A stretch of 12,126 nt of DNA from JBMNUL01 sp050946255 (lineage in GTDB: Bacteria; Actinomycetota; Coriobacteriia; Coriobacteriales; CADBOM01). The notes beneath the pieces are model-generated. The model saw only the letters and a list, made by a program, of their open reading frames with translations, had not been told where the DNA came from and made no database searches. This document shows, in pieces, positions 6,353 through 12,126 of the stretch. Every line of letters starts with the position of its first letter. Position 1 is the first letter of the stretch. The stretch is taken from the NCBI GenBank assembly GCA_050946255.1, contig JBMNUL010000077.1, positions 1 to 12,126 of the forward strand. The letters are read 5' to 3'. Position numbers and translations under genes: made by a program.

Positions 6353-7621
6353 ATGGCAGAGACCATCAAGGTGGCAGAGACCATCAAGGGACTGGACGAT
6401 ATCTCCTCCAACCCTCTCAAAGCGGATTTTCCTTTGCTCGTGAAGCACCCAGACCTCGTGTACCTCGACAGTGCGGCTACTGCCCAGAGACCGGAGGCAG
6501 TGCTTACGGCAGAGCGGACGTTCTACGAGACGATGAACGCGAACCCTCTCCGAGGCCTTTACAGCCTTTCGGTGGAGGCCACCCAGGCAATCGCTGACGC
6601 TAGGAAGAGCATTGCCGAGTTCATAGGCGCAAGCGACCCTGACGAGGTCATCTTCACCAGGAATGCAACCGAGTCTCTCAACCTTGTTGCAAGCTCTCTC
6701 GGAGGCTCGATTCTCCACGAGGGAGACGAAGTCGTCATATCGATCATGGAGCACCATTCCAACCTCATCCCCTGGCAACAGGTTTGCAGGCGAACCGGGG
6801 CGAGGCTGGTCTACATGAGGCCCGATGCAGGCGGCCATTTCTCCGACGAGGAAATCGAAGGGAAGATCGGCCCCAAGACGAAGATCGTCTCTGTTACCCA
6901 GCTCTCCAATGTGCTCGGGGCTATCGTTCCAGTTGGGAAGATCTCCAAGAGGGCGCACGAGGTCGGCGCGGTCATGGTCGTGGACGGGGCGCAGTCTGCA
7001 CCCCACATGAAAGTCGATGTCGAAGCTGACGGTATCGACCTCTTCGCGTTCTCTGGGCACAAGCTCGGAGGCCCGATGGGAATCGGCGTGCTCTGGGGCA
7101 GGAGGAAGATCCTCGAGGAGATCCCGCCGTTTCTCACCGGTGGGGAGATGATCGACTCGGTTACCGAGCAAGATGCGGTGTGGGCTCCGATTCCCCAGAA
7201 GTTCGAGGCCGGCACTCAGGATGCCGCCGGCATCTATGCGACGAAGGTCGCTCTGGACTATATCAATGGCATCGGGATCGAGCAGCTGGAGTCGAGGGAG
7301 AGGAAGCTCACTTCCTATCTGTGCCAGAAGCTGGTGGACATTCCCTATGTGGACGTCCTCGGATCTCAGAATCCGGAGGACCATTTCGCCGCGGTGTCGT
7401 TCAACGTCGGGGATATTCACCCCCACGACGTCTCGAGCATTCTCGACATGAGCAATGTGGCAATAAGGGCTGGACACCATTGTGCCCAACCCCTGCTCAC
7501 CTGGCTCGGGATCTCAAGCTGCTGCCGTGCATCCGTGGCCTATTACAACGAGAAGGAAGACATCGACAAACTTGTCGATGCGATAGGAAACGTTTGGAAG
7601 GTGTTCAAGGGTGGCAAATGA
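6353..7621 (+). CDS. sufS: Cysteine desulfurase SufS (group II)
   Basis: 422 residues of the class V aminotransferase fold. It uses PLP to convert cysteine to alanine and holds the sulfur as a persulfide. PLP pocket: H134 (EHHSN), D211 and Q214 (VDGAQS), and the Schiff-base lysine K237 (SGHKLGGP). The persulfide cysteine is C377 in RAGHHCAQPL. R372 matches the substrate-binding arginine. Length and short loop around C377 fit group II enzymes that work with SufE or SufU. AGGTGG lies five bases before the ATG at 6353; the frame stays open upstream inside sufD but shows no family similarity there. The first twelve codons contain a perfect tandem duplication (AETIK-V-AETIK), giving a slightly long N-terminus. 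The last 11 bases overlap sufU. Confidence 0.96.
   Translation: MAETIKVAETIKGLDDISSNPLKADFPLLVKHPDLVYLDSAATAQRPEAVLTAERTFYETMNANPLRGLYSLSVEATQAIADARKSIAEFIGASDPDEVIFTRNATESLNLVASSLGGSILHEGDEVVISIMEHHSNLIPWQQVCRRTGARLVYMRPDAGGHFSDEEIEGKIGPKTKIVSVTQLSNVLGAIVPVGKISKRAHEVGAVMVVDGAQSAPHMKVDVEADGIDLFAFSGHKLGGPMGIGVLWGRRKILEEIPPFLTGGEMIDSVTEQDAVWAPIPQKFEAGTQDAAGIYATKVALDYINGIGIEQLESRERKLTSYLCQKLVDIPYVDVLGSQNPEDHFAAVSFNVGDIHPHDVSSILDMSNVAIRAGHHCAQPLLTWLGISSCCRASVAYYNEKEDIDKLVDAIGNVWKVFKGGK
6354..6389 (+). repeat. Perfect 18-bp tandem duplication at the sufS 5' end
   Basis: TGGCAGAGACCATCAAGG occurs at 6354-6371 and again at 6372-6389 without any change. It is in frame (six codons) and duplicates the peptide AETIK near the SufS N-terminus, before the conserved fold begins. 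The lack of divergence suggests a recent replication-slippage event. Confidence 0.9.
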
Positions 7622-8060
7622 CAATCTCTACAACGCTCAGTTCATGGACCATGTCACGAACCCCTATTACAAGTACGAAATGGAGGATGCCACGTACTCG
7701 CACCAGGGCGTGAACCCGTCTTGCGGCGACGACCTCACCTTGCAGATAAAGATGGGCGACGATGGCAAGATCGAGGAGGCATCCTATACCGGGCAGGGCT
7801 GTGCGATCTCACAGGCCTCCGCCGACATGATGAGCGATCTCATGATAGACAGGACCCCGGAGGAGGCAATGCGCCTCTGCAAGCTGTTCGGCGACATGAT
7901 AAGGGGAGAGGTCACCGACAAGGAGGAGCTTTCGGAGCTCGATGAAGCATCGATGCTCCAGTCGATTTCCAAGATGCCGGCCAGGGTGAAGTGCGCCGAA
8001 CTCGCATGGCGTACCCTCGAGGAGATCTTCAAGGACCAGAAAGACGGAAAGGCCAACTGA
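7611..8060 (+). CDS. sufU: Zinc-dependent sulfurtransferase SufU
   Basis: 149 residues. The three cysteines and the aspartate of the zinc/sulfur site are present: C38 and D40 in NPSCGDD, C64 in GQGCAISQAS and C128 in RVKCAELAW. The extra segment between C64 and C128 (about 80-120) distinguishes SufU from IscU scaffolds. SufU swaps its zinc ligand with SufS, receives the persulfide sulfur and hands it to SufBCD. The start is a GTG at 7611, with GGAAGG nine bases upstream; it overlaps the sufS stop by 11 bases, which argues for coupled translation. The presence of SufU beside SufS, without SufE or SufA, follows the Gram-positive type of SUF pathway. Thirteen bases separate it from the regulator gene. 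Confidence 0.95.
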   Translation: MANDNLYNAQFMDHVTNPYYKYEMEDATYSHQGVNPSCGDDLTLQIKMGDDGKIEEASYTGQGCAISQASADMMSDLMIDRTPEEAMRLCKLFGDMIRGEVTDKEELSELDEASMLQSISKMPARVKCAELAWRTLEEIFKDQKDGKAN

Positions 8061-8073
8061 GAGGTGGTGCGAG

Positions 8074-8514
8074 ATGTCGGGTATTTTCACGTCCAAGGGG
8101 AGATACGCCCTCAGGGTCATGGCAGATCTCGCCACCCACGATGGATGGGTATCACTCGGAGACATATCCAAGCGGCAGAACATTTCACGCAAGTATCTGG
8201 AGCAGGTCATCACGCTCATGAGAAACGCTGGTTTCGTTGAGAGCCAACGTGGGAAATCTGGAGGGTACAAACTATCCCACGATCCATCAGAATACACGCT
8301 GAGCCAGATAATAATTGCAGCCGAGGGAGCCGACTCCATGACCATCTGCTCGGATTGCAACATCGAAGGGTCTGGTGGCGAGCCCTGCCCAAATGCGTGC
8401 GATCTGGCATCGGTATGGCAGGATATAGAGAGCCTCACGGCCTCTTATCTTGGGACGAAGACGCTTGCTGACGTCGTGTCCGCCCAGCATTCCAAGAAGC
8501 CGGTGGCTGGCTGA
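8074..8514 (+). CDS. Rrf2 family transcriptional regulator, probable Fe-S sensor
   Basis: 146 residues. The N-terminal winged helix (about 1-80) has the family pattern SKGRYALRVMADLA, an ISRKYLEQVI recognition region and the RGKSGGYKL wing. After it come four cysteines, C92, C95, C105 and C109, before W115. Rrf2 regulators such as IscR, NsrR and RsrR carry a cluster in this place, usually with three cysteines plus another ligand. I infer a [2Fe-2S] or [4Fe-4S] sensor that binds as a dimer. GAGGTGG precedes the ATG. Being the last gene of the suf operon implies autoregulation: when clusters are plentiful, the holo form would repress suf (IscR-like logic). I do not give a symbol because IscR, SufR-like and CymR-type names cannot be told apart here. 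Family certain; target and ligand inferred. Confidence 0.92.
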   Translation: MSGIFTSKGRYALRVMADLATHDGWVSLGDISKRQNISRKYLEQVITLMRNAGFVESQRGKSGGYKLSHDPSEYTLSQIIIAAEGADSMTICSDCNIEGSGGEPCPNACDLASVWQDIESLTASYLGTKTLADVVSAQHSKKPVAG

Positions 8515-8577
8515 ACGAATCAGCTTCCGACTCGTCTTGACTTAGGTCGGCTGAACCAGCCGGCTTCCAGCTAGTCC
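8509..8577. repeat. Imperfect direct repeat with hairpin between rrf2 and the MFS gene
   Basis: Two related segments start with GGCTGAAC at 8509 and 8549, 40 bases apart; both continue with a CAGC...CTTCC...CT.GTC pattern. The first overlaps the rrf2 stop. The second holds a hairpin, GTCGGCTG-AAC-CAGCCGGC (8548-8566, one G-T pair). No U-tract follows on either strand, so intrinsic termination for the two convergent genes is possible but not shown. Confidence 0.4.
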
Positions 8578-8593
8578 TAATGTTGGCTCAGGC

Positions 8594-10009
8594 CTACTTT
8601 TTCGCCGATCCCGATTCGAGGGACACCGGGCTCTCTCCTTCGACTGACCCGCGCTTTGGTCTCACGGAAACGATTGTGAGAACGAAGAGCGCCAGGCCCA
8701 GTGCCGCCGAGAACAGGAAAGCCATCCTGTAGGGTCCAACTCCGGGGAGGAACGACGATGTGGCGGTCACGATGAAGATCATGATTGCGGTTCCGAACGA
8801 GGAGCAAGCCTGCCTTACCAGCAATGTGAACGAACTTCCATCGTTGACGTTTCTCTTCGGCAATTCTCCGAGCATCCAGACTATCGAGCAGCTCATCGTG
8901 GTGGATACTCCGGCACCTCTCACAACGTGGAGCAGCGCCACGAGCCAAACTGGTGTGGTCTCGGCGAAGAGCAGCGACAGCAGGGCTCCTGTGAAGTAGA
9001 GCGTGGCGCCTATCACCATCACGCGCTCCTTGCCAATCTTGTCGCCCAGCCAACCTCCAAGCGGGTTGAAGATCAGCGCTGCGATGGCGCCTGGCAAGAG
9101 CACCATTCCCGCAACGACCGGGCCCTGGCCAAGCACATTCTCCGTATAGAGAGGTATCACGAGAGTGACTCCCATGAACGATCCGAACAGGAGGTTCTGC
9201 ATCCAAAAGCCCAGCTTATAGTGCTTGGACTTGAATATGCTGAGGTTTATCAGCGGGTTATCGACCCTGTTCTGCCTCTTGATGAATATCACGAGAAAGA
9301 TGACCCCGATGGCGATTGCGACCCACACCGCGATGTTCTCGAACCCGACGTTGCTGACCTGGGAAAGTCCGGCGAGCAAGCCACCGAATGCGATTGCCGA
9401 GAAGATGAACGACGTGGCATCGAACTTGACCGGCATCGGCTCGAACTCCTCTTTCTTGAGCAGGAAAAACGTGCAGATGAGGAGGACGAGTGGGATTGCC
9501 GCGAGGAAGATGAAGAACGCTCTCCAGCCAAGGCCCTGCATGAAGAGACTTCCAATCGTGGGGCCGATGTTAGGGGCGAATCCCATTGCAATGCCGGCGA
9601 TCCCCATGACGGTTCCCTGTCTCTCCGGGGGGAATCTCGTGATCGCGATCGTCTGCATCACAGGCGTCATCAAACCTGCGGAGGCTGCCTGGAGAACTCG
9701 GCCTACGAGAAGCACGAGGAAAGTCGGTGCGATGGCATCGACGATTCCCCCGACAAGGAATATCGAAAGCGACAAGAACAGGTAGTTCCGGAACTGCATC
9801 TTCTTTGTGATGAAGCTCGTGGTAGGAACCACGATTCCAAGAGAGAGCATGTAGATGGTGGTCGCCCATTGTCCAACCGAAACGTCGATCCCGAAGTCGA
9901 CGACAATCGTGGTGAGCATCGTGTTGAGGGCAGTCTGCGCCAAATTTCCCGTCGCAGCGCCGAGCACCATTATCGTAAAGAGCGCAATCGCTCCGCCGCT
10001 GTTCTTCAA
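8594..10009 (-). CDS. MFS efflux transporter, DHA2 (EmrB/QacA-like) family
   Basis: 471 residues with about 14 hydrophobic segments, as in the drug:H+ antiporter-2 family; probably a cytoplasmic-membrane proton-driven exporter. The N-terminal half has the antiporter motif C (GFAPNIGPTIGS, in the fifth segment). The motif A between segments 2 and 3 is eroded (TTSFITKKMQFRNYLF lacks the usual Gly and Asp), while a good copy, GGWLGDKIGKERVMV, sits in the second half. The C-terminus is a short polar tail. The substrate cannot be told. I prefer the TTG at 10009 as start because GGAGG stands four bases before it. The frame is open to another TTG at 10027, which has no ribosome binding site. It is convergent with rrf2 and divergent from pepC; no adjacent regulator is seen. 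Confidence 0.88.
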   Translation of the reverse strand: MKNSGGAIALFTIMVLGAATGNLAQTALNTMLTTIVVDFGIDVSVGQWATTIYMLSLGIVVPTTSFITKKMQFRNYLFLSLSIFLVGGIVDAIAPTFLVLLVGRVLQAASAGLMTPVMQTIAITRFPPERQGTVMGIAGIAMGFAPNIGPTIGSLFMQGLGWRAFFIFLAAIPLVLLICTFFLLKKEEFEPMPVKFDATSFIFSAIAFGGLLAGLSQVSNVGFENIAVWVAIAIGVIFLVIFIKRQNRVDNPLINLSIFKSKHYKLGFWMQNLLFGSFMGVTLVIPLYTENVLGQGPVVAGMVLLPGAIAALIFNPLGGWLGDKIGKERVMVIGATLYFTGALLSLLFAETTPVWLVALLHVVRGAGVSTTMSCSIVWMLGELPKRNVNDGSSFTLLVRQACSSFGTAIMIFIVTATSSFLPGVGPYRMAFLFSAALGLALFVLTIVSVRPKRGSVEGESPVSLESGSAKK

Positions 10010-10013
10010 ATGT

Positions 10014-10018
10014 CCTCC
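10014..10018 (-). promoter_or_regulatory. Ribosome binding site deciding the MFS start
   Basis: GGAGG on the minus strand ends four bases before the TTG at 10009. It lies inside the frame that would begin at the TTG at 10027, which argues against that longer start. The spacing is short, so the choice is moderate. Confidence 0.55.
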
Positions 10019-10185
10019 GTATTGCAATCAATTAGTCATTGGTGATTATATGTTCAGACCCTTGTAGTGCATGCTTGTATTTCGCCAAATGATGTGTTGC
10101 ACACCACGAAAACGGGAATGTTAATGCGGATTGTGGGGTACGATATCAGGCAAATGCAAAACGCATCTCAAGGAGGTAGTCAGAA
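10019..10185. other. Divergent intergenic region between MFS gene and pepC
   Basis: About 165 bases. Small dyads are visible: GTGT-TGC-ACAC (about 10092-10102) and ATGC-AAAAC-GCAT (about 10154-10166). A possible pepC promoter is TTGCAC followed after 17 bases by GTTAAT, a weak match. AGGAGG at 10171-10176, nine bases before the ATG, is the pepC ribosome binding site. I see no gene here. Confidence 0.45.
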
Positions 10186-11535
10186 ATGGACATGGAAGTT
10201 TCGGTAACTCCGGAGGACATAGAGGGCGCCTCTTGGAGCTTCTCTGAGAACAGGGCCAACATCGTGGCGAAGAACGCCGCCACTCAAAACGGCCTGCGGG
10301 AGGTCTCGCGCAACCCCGAGAAGGCGGCTCTCAACACTGCCACGTTCGATATCGAGGTCAAGCAGGGAGAGCGCACCGACCAGCAGAGGTCCGGCAGATG
10401 CTGGATGTTCGCATCGCTCAACACGATGAGGTTCAGGATAATCCAGAAGTACAATCTCAAGACATTCGAGCTCTCTCAGGCCTATCCGCTGTTCTGGGAC
10501 AAGCTCGAGAAGAGCAACTGGTTTCTCGAGAACATCATAGACACCCTCGACGAGCCGGTGGGCAGCAGGCTCCTCTCGTTCCTCTTGCTCTTCCCAGTGG
10601 GGGACGGCGGGCAGTGGGACATGTTCCGCTCGTTGGTCAAGAAGTACGGCGTCGTTCCCAAGGAGGCCATGCCCGAGACCGCCAATTCCAAGAACACTGG
10701 CGCAATGAACAAGTACCTCACGAGGTATCTCCGCAAATGCGCTTGCGAGCTGAGGGAAGCCCATGCCGGTGGCGCAAACGTGCAGGCTCTGCGCCAGGCG
10801 AAGAAACACATGATGGAGAACGTCTACCACATGCTCGTAATCTGCCTTGGCGAGCCGCCCAAGACCATCGATGTGAGGCTTCGCGACAAGGACGACAAGC
10901 TCGTGCTCACCGGGACCTTCACCCCTCGTGAGTTCTTCGAGGAGACAGTGGGGATGGACGTCGACGATTACATCTCGATCATCTCCGCGCCGACTGCGGA
11001 CAAGCCCTTCGAGCGCACCTACACCGTCTCCAGGCTCGGAAACGTAGTGGAAGACGGGGGAGTGCTCTATCTCAACCTTCCCCCAGAGGAGCTCAAAAAG
11101 GCTGCCATCGCGCAGCTCAAGGATGGGCTGCCAGTGTGGTTTGGCTGCGATGTCGACCAGTGCTATCTGCGCGATGAGGGGATCATGGACCTCGACGCAT
11201 TCGACATCGACACTCTCCTCGGCTTCGATGTGAACGCCGGGTTCAGCAAGGCCCAGCGCCTCGATTATGGGGAATCGCTCATGACCCATGCGATGGTGCT
11301 GGAAGGGGTCAACTTCGATTCCGATGGCAAGCCGACGCTGTGGAAAGTCGAGAACAGCTGGGGCAAGGACCATGGCAAGGAGGGCTTCGACTCGCTTACC
11401 GACGCATGGTTCGACGAGTATGTCTACCAGGTCGTCGTTGACAAGAAGTATCTCTCCGAGAAGCACAGGAAGATCTACGAGACCATGGAGCCAATCGTGC
11501 TCGAGCCCTGGGACCCAATGGGTTCCCTGGCATGA
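10186..11535 (+). CDS. pepC: Aminopeptidase C (bleomycin hydrolase family, peptidase C1B)
   Basis: 449 residues, the usual PepC size. The papain-like catalytic set is complete: oxyanion glutamine Q66 and nucleophile C72 in QQRSGRCWMFASLN, H368 in MTHAMVLEGV, and N390 in VENSWG. The C-terminus ends WDPMGSLA, close to the family's usual WDPMGALA, whose last residues reach into the active site and limit the enzyme to removing N-terminal amino acids. There is no signal peptide, so it acts in the cytoplasm, most likely as a hexamer, in the last steps of peptide breakdown. AGGAGG is nine bases before the ATG; an ATG two codons later is possible but less well spaced. dtd follows 94 bases downstream on the same strand. 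Confidence 0.95.
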   Translation: MDMEVSVTPEDIEGASWSFSENRANIVAKNAATQNGLREVSRNPEKAALNTATFDIEVKQGERTDQQRSGRCWMFASLNTMRFRIIQKYNLKTFELSQAYPLFWDKLEKSNWFLENIIDTLDEPVGSRLLSFLLLFPVGDGGQWDMFRSLVKKYGVVPKEAMPETANSKNTGAMNKYLTRYLRKCACELREAHAGGANVQALRQAKKHMMENVYHMLVICLGEPPKTIDVRLRDKDDKLVLTGTFTPREFFEETVGMDVDDYISIISAPTADKPFERTYTVSRLGNVVEDGGVLYLNLPPEELKKAAIAQLKDGLPVWFGCDVDQCYLRDEGIMDLDAFDIDTLLGFDVNAGFSKAQRLDYGESLMTHAMVLEGVNFDSDGKPTLWKVENSWGKDHGKEGFDSLTDAWFDEYVYQVVVDKKYLSEKHRKIYETMEPIVLEPWDPMGSLA

Positions 11536-11536
11536 G

Positions 11537-11553
11537 GCCTCCGCATCTGAGGC
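11537..11553 (+). terminator. Small hairpin after pepC, weak terminator candidate
   Basis: GCCTC (11537-11541) and GAGGC (11549-11553) form a five-base stem with a seven-base loop directly after the pepC stop. GTTTT follows eight bases later at 11561. The stem is short and the U-run distant, so termination may be partial or absent and dtd could be read from pepC. Confidence 0.25.
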
Positions 11554-11629
11554 AACCAATGTTTTCGGCATTTGGGGAAAATCGCGTTCCCTTCCAGAAT
11601 CTACACTTTGATGTGGAGGAGTGTTCTAT

Positions 11630-12076
11630 ATGAGAGCGCTGGTGCAGTGCGTTTCCAGTGCTAGCGTCAGCGTGGATGGAAACGAGGTGGCCTCTATCGG
11701 AAGGGGCTACCTCGTGTTCCTTGGCGTTGGCGATGGCGACACTGACGAACAGGCCAGAAAACTGTGGTCGAAGATCTTCAAGATGAGGGTCTTCGAGGAT
11801 TCCAACGGGAAGACCAACCAGTCTCTCTCCGACATCGGTGGAGACGTTCTCGTCGTCTCGCAGTTCACGCTGTACGCGGATTGCCGTAAGGGGAACCGCC
11901 CTTCTTTCTCAAAAGCGATGGAACCTGTCGAGGCAAAGCGTCTCTACGAGCTGTTCGTCGAGATTGCCAAGGAGGATGTGGAGAACGTGGGGACCGGAGT
12001 TTTCGGTGCGATGATGGATGTCGCGCTCGTGAACCGCGGTCCGTTCACGATCTATCTGGATACAGACGAGCTGTAG
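11630..12076 (+). CDS. dtd: D-aminoacyl-tRNA deacylase (Dtd)
   Basis: 148 residues, normal for bacterial DTD. It hydrolyses D-amino acids (and mischarged glycine) from tRNA in the cytoplasm as a homodimer. The active-site motif SQFTL (77-81) and the cross-subunit NRGPFT with G137-P138 are present. The GDVLVVSQFTLYAD and RPSFSKAM blocks are typical. One oddity: residue 7 is cysteine (codon TGC), where almost all DTDs have arginine in the N-terminal Q-R-V. The ATG at 11630 follows GGAGGA by nine bases. A GTG at 11621 in the same frame abuts the ribosome binding site and would add MFY, so it is rejected. The gene may be transcribed with pepC. Identity is confident despite the substitution. Confidence 0.93.
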   Translation: MRALVQCVSSASVSVDGNEVASIGRGYLVFLGVGDGDTDEQARKLWSKIFKMRVFEDSNGKTNQSLSDIGGDVLVVSQFTLYADCRKGNRPSFSKAMEPVEAKRLYELFVEIAKEDVENVGTGVFGAMMDVALVNRGPFTIYLDTDEL

Positions 12077-12126
12077 GCTGTTTTGCCTCTGGGCACGTTG
12101 GGCAAATCGGTGACTTTCCAGTTGAG
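12077..12126. other. Tail of window after dtd with inverted repeat
   Basis: TTTGCC (12082-12087) and GGCAAA (12101-12106) are perfect inverted copies 13 bases apart. The right part, TTGGGCAAATCGG (12098-12110), resembles unit 3 of the 19-bp repeat at 1430. There is not enough sequence to say whether a terminator, a repeat array or a new gene begins here. Confidence 0.35.

Larger units (their letters stand above)
2975..8514 (+). other. sufCBDSU-rrf2 operon
   Basis: Six same-strand genes. Gaps are 12, -4, 10, -11 and 13 bases, and each gene has its own ribosome binding site. There is no room for an internal terminator or promoter outside coding sequence. Together they supply ATPase, scaffold pair, sulfur donor, sulfur carrier and a likely sensor. 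A-type carrier, SufE and SufT genes are absent from the window. Confidence 0.88.

Noticed and set aside
8594..10009. Known antibiotic-specific exporter
   Set aside because: DHA2-type sequence does not reveal the substrate, and no resistance gene or cognate regulator is adjacent.

Overview
The window is chromosomal DNA from a bacterium. It has strong Shine-Dalgarno sites (GGAGG-type) before most genes, bacterial-type Dtd, RarA, SufU and Rrf2 proteins, mixed ATG/GTG/TTG starts, moderately GC-rich coding DNA and short AT-rich intergenic stretches. The combination of SufU rather than SufE/IscU, a stand-alone URO-D-family methyltransferase-like gene and a PepC aminopeptidase fits an anaerobic Gram-positive lineage. 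Coriobacteriia would be my guess, but that is inference and a lineage search should decide it.

Layout. 1-1147 (minus): rarA, cut at its 3' end by the window edge. 1148-1477: intergenic, with a strong hairpin and a four-copy degenerate 19-bp tandem repeat. 1478-2536 (minus): a URO-D superfamily protein with an HxC...C zinc-type motif. 2537-2974: a long AT-rich divergent intergenic region containing several dyad symmetries and the suf leader. 2975-8514 (plus): a compact six-gene operon, sufC-sufB-sufD-sufS-sufU-rrf2, with gaps of 13 bp or less or small overlaps. 8594-10009 (minus): a DHA2-like MFS efflux transporter, convergent with rrf2. 10186-11535 (plus): pepC, a C1B cysteine aminopeptidase. 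11630-12076 (plus): dtd, D-aminoacyl-tRNA deacylase. The last 50 bases hold no gene I can name.

How the genes work together. SufS takes sulfur from cysteine, SufU accepts it through a zinc-bound cysteine site and passes it on, and the SufB-SufC-SufD ATPase scaffold builds the Fe-S cluster. The distal rrf2 gene encodes a four-cysteine Rrf2 regulator, which very likely senses Fe-S status and controls this operon. The other genes are housekeeping or accessory: replication-fork maintenance (rarA), peptide turnover (pepC), tRNA proofreading (dtd) and export (MFS).

I see no clearly new multi-gene system. The points most worth a second look are the loss of the conserved Arg7 (Cys instead) in Dtd, the degenerate 19-bp repeat family in several intergenic regions, the cluster of palindromes and competing hairpins upstream of sufC, and a perfect 18-bp tandem duplication at the start of sufS.
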